Assembly (NCBI RefSeq): GCF_036711975.1
Contig: NW_027248938.1
Coordinates: 454,388 to 518,387, forward strand
Origin: Onthophagus taurus
Lineage: Eukaryota > Arthropoda > Insecta > Coleoptera > Scarabaeidae
Reading direction: 5' to 3'
Length of the DNA: 64,000 nt
How positions within the stretch are numbered: the first letter of the stretch is position 1; every line of letters begins with the position of its first letter. This document shows positions 32,995-42,613 of this stretch, piece after piece. The notes below the pieces were generated by a model. The model worked only from the letters and a program-made list of their open reading frames with translations, was not told the DNA's origin and made no database searches. The position numbers and the translations under genes are program-made.

Positions 32995-34261
32995 ATGGAT
33001 ATATTGAACGTTACCGATAAAGTCACAGTTGATAATTCTATAGTTAGCTATGAATATCACACACATCAACCTTTCGGTTCTGTCAGTTATGATAACAGTG
33101 ACGAAATTAGAATAACTATACCTGAAATCGACAATTATACTTTACCTAGCGATAGTTACTTATATATTGAAGGTAGTGTTTTGAAGGTAGGTGCTGATGG
33201 TAAAAGACGTTAGTAAAACGGCAAAGTTGGTTAATAACCCAGCAGCTTTTATGTTCAGCGATATCAGATATCTTTTAAACGGTGTTCAAGTCGATTCTGT
33301 CAGAAATGTTGGGATTACATCATGCATGAAAGGTTATTTTTCATATAAAAGAAATGATATGGTAAAACTAGAAAATGCTGGGTGGAATATTGAAATAGAC
33401 GAATCAATCAAAGGTAGAAAAGGTGTTTTAACAGGAACGTCTAATGCTTTAGATGTTAATGGAAAGTTCGGTATTAGCGTACCCCTCAATACATTATTAG
33501 GTTTCGCAGAGGATTTTAAGAAAGTTATAATGAACATTCGACAAGAACTGGTACTAATTCGTAATAATGATGATATTGATGTGATCATTCAACCAGATAT
33601 CGCTAAGGATGAAAAGGTTAAGATTGTGATAGATAGAGTAGTTTGGAGGGTACCACATGTATCAGTTGGACTTCGAGAGCAATTGATGTTAACAAAATTA
33701 GCTGGTAAAAATGTTAATATACCTATGCCATTTAGAAGTTGGGAAATTCATGAATATCAATCTTTACCGAAAACTACAAAACAATCTTGGTCCGTTAAGA
33801 CGGCACCACAGCTGGAAACCCCTCGTTTTATAATAATCGGTTTTCAAACGAATAGAAAAAGTCGGGTAACAGAATCTATGGCTAAATTTGATAATATATC
33901 ATCAAGTAATTTGACTGTATTTTTAAATGGTGAACGTTATCCATACGATAATATGAATGTTGATTTTGAAAGTAATCATTTTGCTATCTTGTATGATATG
34001 TATGCTAGATTTCAACAATTTTATTATTATCAACAAAGTGAACCATTATTATCACCATCTCAATATTCTATCAACGCTCCATTAATTGGAATAGATTGTA
34101 GTCATCAACCTGAAGCTCTGCATAGAAGTGGAGTTGAAATAAAAATTGAATTTTCCACGAAAAAGGAGATTCCCGATAATACAACGGCTTACTGTTTGAT
34201 ATTGCATGATAAGGCATTCCAGTACTCACCCTTAACAAAAATTGTGAAGCAATTATTGTAA
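32995..34261 (+). pseudogene. major capsid protein (double jelly-roll), frameshifted
   Basis: Hexon-like capsid protein of Maverick/adintovirus type, about 420 aa. The first 70 residues (DEIRITIPEIDNYTLPSDSY, YLYIEGS) match the family start. The frame breaks in 33191-33213 and continues in another frame with FMFSDIRYLLNGVQVDS, RNVGITSCMKGYFSY, and later SWEIHEYQSLP and FLNGERYPYDNMNVDF, to TAA at 34259-34261. Apart from the one frameshift the sequence is well conserved, so decay is modest. It follows ORF C without a gap. An LTR-like insertion lies shortly downstream. Confidence 0.85.
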
Positions 34262-34399
34262 AAAATATTGTAGTAATATCTACCTACCAGTATTAAGATC
34301 TAACTTAAATAATTAGAATACATTAAAAAATAAAGTCCAGAATACGAAGTTAGGGAGATCAGAAGTACAACTGTAGAATCATTAGTATCGGAGACCAAA

Positions 34400-36185
34400 A
34401 CGTGGTTCCTCTACCTAAAAGAGATAAATTAAATTAATATCAAATAAAAAACCATGAGTCCAAATTAGTTAAATTAAATGAACAGATCAGTATTGAACGA
34501 ATTAAAAAGAAATAACTTACGGTTTAACGTTTTAATAGAGATTCCTACGAGTAGCCATGTACTTTGTTCACTGTTTAGATTAAGTTATTGTAATTTTAAG
34601 TTCCGTTGTATTGTTAGTAAATTTATTCGTAAACCAGGGTATTTGCCGTTGTTGATTCGTTTAAAGTTGCGTATTTCCTTTGTAATTTAACTTAGCTAGA
34701 GAAACCTCAAAAGCGAAAGACATAACCTCAAATGTCAATTTTTCAATGTATTTATTTTCCAAAAGAAAACCTTTTAGTAACTAAAAAGAGAAAGATTAGA
34801 ATACAAATATCATAAATCAAAAGAAAATTCAATGGTGAAAGCTTAGATTGAAGGGGAAATTGGGTAGTTCGGAGTGAATTTGCCAAATGTCCGAAATGAA
34901 GGAGAATTAAAGAAACTCCATTTGCTGGGGTAAAATAAAGTGCGCGAATCAAGAAAGTAGAAAGAAATGTGAGTAAAATGGTCATTTTATGGAAATTTTT
35001 GTGAAAGTTTGGAAAATTTGGTTAGTTCCGAATTTAATCAAGAGATGGCGCGAAAATCGAAATTTTTGACCAAATTTGGAAAGTTTGATCGGCGAAGGAC
35101 CAGTTGCCATGGGAATGAGGAAATTTTCAGAGGGGGAACACCGAGTCTATATAAGAGCGAAGAAAAGTCAGTCTACAGAAGAGTCTACGTAAGTCAGTCG
35201 AAGTGGTCAGTTCGTGTATCAAAATTTTTGACATTTAACCTAAAACTACGAAGTATTTAAAAAAAAAAAAAAAAGAAATTAAGAAATTGAAAGAGAAGAA
35301 AAGATAATTATCATCAAGAGAAGAAAATTAAAAGAATTTAACTAAGAAATAGTCAAAATAATAACTCAAAATCTACGTACCTGGAAGAAGAAAATTTAAT
35401 CCCGGAGGAGTTTGAAGAAGAGAAAAAAAAAATAAGGAAATATTCCCGAGAGGAGAAGATCCATCTTCGACGAGCTGAAGGAAAGGTCCATATTGACGAG
35501 GTGAAGAAATAAAAGGAACCATCCAAAAAAGAAAGACCAGCCAGAGAGGAATTGGTTGTTTCGAGTTCAATGCGATAAATCGACATCTGAAAACAGGATT
35601 AAAGCTAAAAATTTTCGATTTTTTCTTTCTCATTTGATTATTTAAACAAATCACTTACCTTAAATTTAATGATAATTTCACTCATTTTCCACAATTAACA
35701 AATTTTTCTGATTGAATTCTGCGGAAACTATTTTTGTTTGTATTCATTCATCTCATAACAGAAAGCGAGGTTATGAATCCAATTTAGTATTTTGACAGTT
35801 CGATAACTATATTTGATCTAATAATAGAAACCTCTAAATTACTGAATCATTTTAATTATTTCTGGATAATATTTTAAATTTCAAACATTCATTTACAAAC
35901 AAAGATAATTGGAGTTTGTGTGTTTCGCTAAGAGAACCGACTAAAATCCCTGAGCGTAAAATAATTTGAGTCTCGTGCTAGGTTAGAATTTAAAGTACAT
36001 TTTTGTTTGTTATTGTTAATTAAATATTTTTAAATATTTATTTTGTTCTCAAAAAATAAAAAAATTATATAGTTTGTTATCAAAAAATCAAATAATTTTT
36101 CTTTATTAACGCTACAAATTGGCACCAAAACGTAAGGCCCACCAAAATCAACACATAAAATTGTCACCCGAACGTGGGGCACAAA
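34400..36185 (+). mobile_element. LTR-retrotransposon LTR fragment with primer-binding-site-like end
   Basis: Contains a TATA-type promoter (tctatataagagc at about 35147) followed by agtcagtctac initiator-like repeats and purine-rich downstream sequence. It ends ...cgctacaaattggcaccaaaacg and gtcacccgaacgtggggca (about 36110-36182), resembling primer-binding sites of insect Gypsy elements. There is no gag or pol after it, so it looks like a truncated insertion or solo LTR inside the virus. The left boundary is a guess. Small ORFs on the minus strand at 35353-35654 are not credible. Confidence 0.45.
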
Positions 36186-36271
36186 AAATTGAAATTATTA
36201 TAATATGTAATAACATATTTATATAACATATATATATATAAATATTTTTTTTTTATTCATACTTCTCCACA

Positions 36272-36394
36272 TGACCTTGGCCATGATGTCGAGGTCACGC
36301 TCCGTAACCTTAACCGTTTCTGGTCCCTTGAAGTCAACACCTCCTCCTGGAACAACCAAGGTCAAGGTCACGCGGGGAAAAAGTATGTATAAAA
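36272..36394 (+). promoter_or_regulatory. viral promoter with nuclear-receptor sites and TATA box
   Basis: YCAAGGYCR-type sites: CCAAGGTCA on the minus strand (36272-36280) and, on the plus strand, CCAAGGTCA (36356-36364) overlapping TCAAGGTCA (36362-36370), plus an AGGTCA half-site at about 36292. TATAAAA at 36388-36394 lies about 55 bp before the ATG at 36448. The block acctcctcctggaacaacc (36339-36357) is an inverted relative of 46155-46180. Confidence 0.65.
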
Positions 36395-36447
36395 TACGAT
36401 CATTTATATGCTTTTGTTAGTAGTTCGATAGTTTAGCTGTAGAAAAG

Positions 36448-36936
36448 ATGGGTAGAAAGGATTTCATAATATTGGATATTCAAGGATTTAAGATAAGTGA
36501 TCACGAGTTTGTACCGAAAGAATTGGCATCGTACGATAATGAAAATTGTGTGAGTCATTTTATATTCGAACCAAGTTGTAGTTTTTCTTCTATACCACCA
36601 AAGTATAGAAATACATCAAATTGGTTAATGTCCAACCATCATTGTATTGATTGGCGTGAAGGTTTTACTCCGATATCACATTTCGATGATATAGTGAAGT
36701 TTTTATGTCGATACATCGATACTGTATATGTAAAAGGTGATGAAAAGGCATGCTTTCTGGGAAATATTTTAGAAAGAAAGATTACAATAATAGGGGAAAA
36801 TGATTGTAAATTAGAATTAAAAGTTCCGATGTGTACCTTTCATAAAAAAAGTCCTAGTATGTGCGCTCTTACAAATGTTACATATCTATTCCCAATTGTT
36901 ACATATACCCATCAGATTAATAATGAAAACACATAA
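36448..36936 (+). CDS. viral ORF D (162 aa), unassigned conserved-type protein
   Basis: Starts MGRKDFIILDIQGFKISDHE, with the first acidic residue on a predicted beta strand. Then EFVPKELASYD, WLMSNHHCIDWREGF, YVKGDEKACFLGNIL and HKKSPSMCALTNVTYLF. The pattern (strand-acidic at the start, HH near one third, Cys/His toward the end) recalls uncharacterised insect and virus-associated proteins and loosely an RNase-H-like nuclease fold. That is a guess; no family is claimed. The frame is intact, with a promoter directly upstream. No signal peptide. Confidence 0.55.
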   Translation: MGRKDFIILDIQGFKISDHEFVPKELASYDNENCVSHFIFEPSCSFSSIPPKYRNTSNWLMSNHHCIDWREGFTPISHFDDIVKFLCRYIDTVYVKGDEKACFLGNILERKITIIGENDCKLELKVPMCTFHKKSPSMCALTNVTYLFPIVTYTHQINNENT

Positions 36937-36980
36937 AGGTACGTTTAAATTATTTAAATACCACTTCAGTCAAAACCATC

Positions 36981-37322
36981 ATGGAGTGTATATGGAATAT
37001 ATTAAATAGGATAGGTTTATCATCGTTTCTAATAGAAAAAGTATTTGAAATTATGCGTCGTTATGAAAGGGATGGATGCTTTAATAACATTTCAAAATAT
37101 GAGCTCGCATATCTACCGATTCATTACTATGCGGAAAAAGTGAAACCATGCCACCTTGCACAAATATGGTTCCAACTACCATCTAGATATCATAAAGAAG
37201 ATATACTTCTAAGAAAGCTTCCCTGTTTTGAACATTACAATTTAGATATCTGGGCAACTCATATGGATGGACCACCACCTTCAAAAATAGACTGTTCATT
37301 ATGTAATTTAAATAAGAAATAA
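36981..37322 (+). CDS. viral ORF E (113 aa), hypothetical
   Basis: Follows ORF D by 44 bp on the same strand. Composition is aromatic and Cys-rich at the end (HYYAEKVKPCHLAQIWFQLP, KIDCSLCNLNKK). It reads as a compact helical protein with a C-terminal CxxC. Not recognised. Probably the same transcription unit as ORF D. Confidence 0.45.
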   Translation: MECIWNILNRIGLSSFLIEKVFEIMRRYERDGCFNNISKYELAYLPIHYYAEKVKPCHLAQIWFQLPSRYHKEDILLRKLPCFEHYNLDIWATHMDGPPPSKIDCSLCNLNKK

Positions 37323-38334
37323 TAAAGTGTAAATATATGTATGTATACATAAATTAAGTTTTTTTTGTTCATTCAACTGTATATTTAACATATTATTATC
37401 ATTAATTTATTTATAAAATTTTAATTTGTAAAGATCATTTTATTAAAATAAAAGATCTCATCAAAATAATTTTTTTTATTTTTTACCAAAATTACTTTGC
37501 TACCCTTATAAATATGTAATTATAAAATTGAAAAATGAGAAATTATAATCATTTGCGATATAATAATTTATATTCATTAGATTATAATACTGAGTTATTA
37601 ATCAATTGACTTTAAATTATGAAAAAGGTAACTGTTAAGACTTACAGTATAAATTTCAGATAAGTATCATTAAACTGATCCGTATTTTGGTAAAACTCGT
37701 ATTGGGTTTTATTAAAATTGCGCTTTTATGAAGGTGAAAGTGAAACCAATATTTGGTTGTAAGCAGGTCTTAATGCAGAGTTATAGTCACTTTAAATTGT
37801 CAAAAAGTTAACCTTTAAGAATTACCGTATAAATTTCAGATACGTTTCATAAAAAAGTGATCTGTATTTGGTAAAAAACCATATGCTTTTATGAATCAAG
37901 TATAATTTATTAAAATTGATTCCTTTCGAAAGTAGAAGTGGTTTTAAGATATCAAGGAGGGTGACAAAAATGAATATATATATCGGAGGTATGAAGTTGA
38001 AAAAGTGTCAGTACTTCACACAAGTGCTTGTCAGGAGAACCAACTCAAATATAATATGTAAGTCATAATTTATCTCATTTATAATTTTTAATACTATATA
38101 AGACAGGATAAGGAAGTAAATAGTTTTCTATTTTAATACATTTTGTACTAACACAACGATATGAAAACGTGCCAGGGTGTTACATATATTTCATTATTTT
38201 ATAAAATTGAATAAATGTAAAAATCTTATGGTATGATTTTCTTACCGTTCTTGCACAAAATGGATTTTTTGTTAAATTGAACGGAGAGACGAAGGTGTTT
38301 TATGCTAAGACGGGGTTATTACTTGCTATATATA

Positions 38335-38366
<32 letters not shown>

Positions 38367-38771
38367 AAATAATAATAATAATAATATTATTGTTATAACC
38401 CGTAATAGCCGAGGCCACTAGCACGAATGCGATATAGAGCACGAGCAAAGCGAGTGCTGTATATCGCATGAGTGCGCAAAAAAAAACACTTCACTCACAG
38501 TTTCATAGAATATTTTAAAATTATTTGTTTATATCTGTTTGTTAAGGAAACGCTGCGAAAGCGTGCGTTAAAGAACAATGCATTTTTAAATGGGATTTAA
38601 TTTAACGCACGCTTTCGTTACTTTAACGCATGCTTTCGTTACTTTAACGCACTGTTGTTTGAGACATCACACATTTAAAAAATGTGTAATGGTGTGGTTT
38701 AACTAAGGAAATATATTTAAATTTATAAATTTTTACAGATACATATACTTAATACAACCAAATTTCTCATA
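37323..38771. other. long AT-rich gap with direct repeats and hairpins
   Basis: No gene seen. A direct repeat of about 96 bp occurs at about 37598-37693 and 37781-37880 (tataaatttcagata, gtatttggtaaaa). (TA)n and (TAA)n tracts lie at 38325-38395. A hairpin built on tgcgatatagagcacgagc / gcgagtgctgtatatcgca is at 38424-38478. A 22-bp repeat (tttaacgcacgctttcgttact) with an upstream inverted copy is at 38540-38655. Confidence 0.6.
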
Positions 38772-39734
38772 ATGAATCCGAGTGAAATAAACAAAGTAGA
38801 AGACACATCATTTATGGATGGTGAACTGTTTAACGCATTCTACAACGGCCTTGGGAGCGACTTAGAACAACTTATGATTCAAGAAGCCGAAACGATTGAG
38901 GCTCGCATAGAAGATACTCAACAAAATACTAATCTAATTCCGGAAAATATCATATCAAGTCAAACCATTTCTACCCATTCCTCTTCAAGAAGGTCTCGAA
39001 AATATGAAATATATAAACATTCATTTTCACAACGATCGCAAAGTTCTCAAATTATCAATAGCAGTATTAGTAGTAACCTTGTTTTTAGTATCAATGATAG
39101 TAGCCAGGAAAATATGGAAAATTTTGTACCAAAAATTAATATTGTTAGTGGGGTAAAATCTACTACTACTATACAACCACATTCGTTGGCAAACGTTGGA
39201 GGATCTAGTTCTAAAGTTAATATTATTAAAAATATCTGCATTCAACCTCCTTGTAATGAAGCAGAAGCAATTAATTGTGATCGTGTGTCGGCAAATCTTG
39301 GAGGATCTAGTTCTAAAGTTAATATTATTAAAAATATCTGCGTTCAACCTCCTTCTAATGAAACAGAAGCAATTAATTGTGATCGTATATCACAAACTCC
39401 AACTATTCTAGAAAATTTGTTAACAACATTAGAAAACAACATGTATTTCACAGGAATGCAATCCGCCGTGTTAACCGCTTTCAGTGACGAAGAAGATAAT
39501 GTAATACAAATATTTAAATATGAAATTGAATCGATAAAATACAATTTAAATACATCTTTGAAACATTTGGTAAAATCTGTTTGTGATAATGTAGTGATGA
39601 GAAGAAAATTCAGTGGTATACTTACTACCTCTGAAGATTCACAACAACTAAAAAAAATAAAATATTTCATAACTGAATTGCAACTTTCATTGCAACTCAA
39701 TATATATATTTTATATATATATATATTGAGTTGA
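38772..39734 (+). CDS. viral ORF F (320 aa), Ser/Asn-rich with internal repeat
   Basis: Intact frame. The N-terminus is acidic (MNPSEINKVEDTSFMDGEL), the centre is low complexity with SSRRSRKYEIYKHSFSQRSQ, then two tandem 34-residue repeats (GGSSSKVNIIKNIC.QPP) arising from a 102-bp DNA duplication at about 39190-39395. A more ordered C-terminal helix region follows (LTAFSDEEDNVIQIFKYEIE). No known domain. Its place just upstream of the packaging ATPase suggests a virion or DNA-associated role, which is inference only. The last codons run into a short inverted repeat (caatatatatattttatata). Confidence 0.5.
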   Translation: MNPSEINKVEDTSFMDGELFNAFYNGLGSDLEQLMIQEAETIEARIEDTQQNTNLIPENIISSQTISTHSSSRRSRKYEIYKHSFSQRSQSSQIINSSISSNLVFSINDSSQENMENFVPKINIVSGVKSTTTIQPHSLANVGGSSSKVNIIKNICIQPPCNEAEAINCDRVSANLGGSSSKVNIIKNICVQPPSNETEAINCDRISQTPTILENLLTTLENNMYFTGMQSAVLTAFSDEEDNVIQIFKYEIESIKYNLNTSLKHLVKSVCDNVVMRRKFSGILTTSEDSQQLKKIKYFITELQLSLQLNIYILYIYILS

Positions 39735-39811
39735 ATTACATATTTACAAGAACTATTTAATTTTTTGATTCAGTTTATTGTCATTCATTGAAGGGGTTAG
39801 ATATATGTATA

Positions 39812-40503
39812 ATGACCGACGAAATATATGTTTCAGCACAAACATTATCGCTTCCAATACTAAATTTTAATGATATATTATTAGAAAACAAATTTAAAAG
39901 ACATAGTGAATTATTCGGTGGTAATTCTAAGCGAGGGTTAATTGTTGGAAAATCGGGAGCTGGAAAGACGAACCTCATCCTATCATTAATAAGTGGTGCT
40001 AATGGTTTACGATTCCTCAATATCTATATATGTTCTAGTTCTTTAAATCAGTGTAAATATGAATATCTTCGAAAATTACTACAACCTTTGGATGATTGTG
40101 GGTATTATGAATTTACTAATATCAATGATTTTGTAACACCATCTGATGTTAAGGAATATTCGCTTGTAATATTTGACGACGTCAAATATTAGTGTGGTGG
40201 TCAAAACATTATAAAAGATTTTTTTTCATACGGACGGCATACTAATATTGACTGCTTCTTTTTATCTCAAAGTTATAGTGCTATCCCTAAACAATTAATT
40301 CGCGACAACGCCAATCTTCTTGTTTTATTTAGACAAGACCTAACAAATATGAAACATATTTTCACAGATCATTTGATTGGGGATATAACATTCGAGCAAT
40401 TAATGCGCATCAGTAACATCTGTTGGGATACACCCCACGGATTTTTGGTTATTAAATTGTGGTAGATATCGAAAAGGATTTGATGAATATATAATGCTTT
40501 AAA
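39812..40503 (+). pseudogene. FtsK/HerA-type genome-packaging ATPase, broken
   Basis: Motor that would pump viral DNA into capsids. ATG 39812 starts MTDEIYVSAQTLSLPILNF. Walker A is GLIVGKSGAGKTN and Walker B is LVIFDDV. TAG at 40190-40192 interrupts right after Walker B. The same frame then continues with HTNIDCFFLSQSYSAIPKQL (sensor-like region), LIRDNANLLVLFRQD and DITFEQLM. Near 40450 a frameshift precedes the C-terminal GRYRKGFDEY. At least two lesions make it inactive. ATPases of this kind are a core marker of Mavericks/Polintons and relatives. Confidence 0.85.
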
Positions 40504-40573
40504 ATGATCTCATCTAAATTAGTATAAAACAGTCTTCTACCGGATAAAGCTGTATCAATGTAACGTCAGTACC

Positions 40574-41799
40574 ATGGATAAATATTTAACTCAACAACTA
40601 ATCAATGCTCGTGATGATCTACGTCAAAAAATTATTACATTGAAGGGAGACAGAAGAATCTAAGCTACGCACTGAATCAGAATTTGCCCCACTTACGAGT
40701 CACTTAAAAAATATCTCTACAAAGCTTGGAGTATTGAAAACAGAACCATTGACCTTTAAATCAGAAAAAGCTGATGGCTTTTCCTTTGATGACGGTGATG
40801 CTTTTTCACAAATTAAAAACTTACAATCAAAAATTGATAACAAGCCAACTACTTATTGACCTAAAACACCTAAAGCAAAGAAAAATAAAAATGAAACGAA
40901 AATTATTCACATCAACACCACAGAAAAAAGCTGTTGATTCACCAATCAAACATGACTTTCCATATCTAGAGAAGGATGATCATGATGATGATGATGAAAT
41001 ATTCGAAAGAGATCCTGGCGAAGAAACTATTAGTGAAAAGAGTAATCGAAGCAAAATCCAACAGGTTTTAGAATCACAGTTAGAAGATTGGGAACCTGAC
41101 GACAGTAGCAGTTTTTTACTTAGCACATATGAACAAGATGCTAAGGAAAAACTTGAGGAAATTCGAAAAATGCTAAATGAACAATTGCAAACTCCAGAAG
41201 TGCAAGCAGCGTTGCAGCAATTTCACCCTCTTCCTAGACAATATATAACGGAATTAAAAATTGATGTGGAAAATAAGTTTGATAAAAAACATGGTGTTTA
41301 TGAAACCGAAAATGGTATGTTTATGGGGAAGGATGATGTATTGTTTGATGATAAGAACATAATCATCGGTGGTTTAACATACCCTGGCACACCCGGTTTA
41401 TATGAGTTGATTTTTAAAAAAGAACCCAAAAAATTTACCCAAAGAGATGCGCGTGAATATAAGGATCTATTATTAAGGACAAATGCTTATAATGTAAATT
41501 ATAATGCGCAAAGACCTATTGCCCATAATAAATCCCATAAATACGTTAATATCATTAAACCGTTATTAGCTGGTCAAATACCAAACGTATGGTGGGCAAG
41601 AAAATGGAAGATTGGAGGTGGATTACAAAACCGTTTTTTAACAAACGCTATTAAAGAATACGAGTACTGGGATGATGTGAATGAATTGGTGGATAGACTT
41701 CGTTTATTAATAGCTTCGCAAGATGCTGGTCATTCTAGCCATCATAATGAAATTGTTTCAATTATTCAGGAACTAAGAGAGGCTAAAGTCATCAAATAA
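40574..41799 (+). pseudogene. Polinton-associated protein (PY-like, DUF8207-type), frameshifted N-terminus
   Basis: ATG 40574 begins MDKYLTQQLINARDDLRQK. A frameshift near 40660 leads to a second frame (TEESKLRTESEF...), and another near 40860 leads to the long open frame from 40891 (MKRKLFTSTPQKKAVDSP). The C-terminal domain holds GVYETENGMFMGKDDVLFDD, IIIGGLTYPGTPGLYELIF and RDAREYKDLLLRTNAY, the signature I know from an uncharacterised Polinton/adintovirus-linked family. The role is unknown, possibly virion assembly. The middle is acidic and coiled-coil-like. Confidence 0.7.
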
Positions 41800-41885
41800 A
41801 TTATTATAGCGAAGGTTTATAATTAGTATATTAACTATGACAAATGCTTTTCTCTACCATATTGTGTTAAATTTCTGTACACAAC

Positions 41886-42362
41886 ATGGTTTTAAGTAAG
41901 TTTGGTATACACGGTGGTGGAACAATAAACAAATTTGGTAAGCATATTCATGCTCACAACATAACTAAACACTTAAATCGGTCAAGAACAATTCAAGAAC
42001 AAATTGTTAAACACCAAAAAGTGTTATTTATTTTAACGTTAAGTGGTAACAGTGCTTTGGAGTCCGATTTAATCCTACCGAGCGGATCAATTGTAGCAAG
42101 TAAGACAAGTGATGAACATTTTATTATTATCAATAAAGGGGGAGTAGTAGAATATATTAACCACTTTTATTTGGGTAATATAAAAGCATGCAAATTGTCA
42201 GATAATGTTCAGATGATCATAAACTCAAAGCCTTTTGATGTAATAAAAGGTGGTGAATTAAAAAAAGGTGATATTATAAAGTGTAAGTGCATCAAAAAAC
42301 CGAAAACTTCAACTCGAATTAACCCGTTCTTCATAGAACTTTTGATTGAATCGAATGTATGA
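41886..42362 (+). CDS. viral ORF G (158 aa), hypothetical
   Basis: Intact small ORF between the PY-like gene and the integrase remnant. The N-terminus is Gly/His-rich (MVLSKFGIHGGGTINKFGKH). Then come beta-strand-like segments (KVLFILTLSGNSALESDLIL, GGVVEYINHFYLGN) and a Lys-rich tail. The start resembles short glycine-rich proteins next to the PY gene in Polintons. No function assigned. Confidence 0.45.
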   Translation: MVLSKFGIHGGGTINKFGKHIHAHNITKHLNRSRTIQEQIVKHQKVLFILTLSGNSALESDLILPSGSIVASKTSDEHFIIINKGGVVEYINHFYLGNIKACKLSDNVQMIINSKPFDVIKGGELKKGDIIKCKCIKKPKTSTRINPFFIELLIESNV

Positions 42363-42398
42363 GTATTTATTATCGAAATTCTATGAGAAGAAGAAATT

Positions 42399-42613
42399 AT
42401 GAAAATCAATCATAAACGAGATGTTGTTAATGAACTTCATGCTCCCGCTAGAAAGAATTTTAAGAGAAGGCGGGTAATAATTAAAGGGTTATTAGATTTA
42501 TATCAAGCCGATCTAGTAGAAATGATTCCTTATTCGAATGTAAATAAAGGTTACAAGTATATACTTACAGTAATTAATGCCTTTTCAAAATATGGTTGGG
42601 CAAGCCCTCTACT
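42399..42613 (+). pseudogene. retrovirus-like (Polinton) integrase, 3'-deleted
   Basis: Encodes the start of the rve-type integrase core: HAPARKNFKRRRV, then LYQADLVEMIPYS with the first catalytic Asp, and [20 protein letters not shown]. The conserved sequence stops abruptly at 42611-42616, where the antiparallel DNA polymerase gene begins. The second Asp and the Glu are absent, so it is inactive. Integrase plus family B polymerase is the defining pair of Mavericks/Polintons and adintoviruses. Confidence 0.85.
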
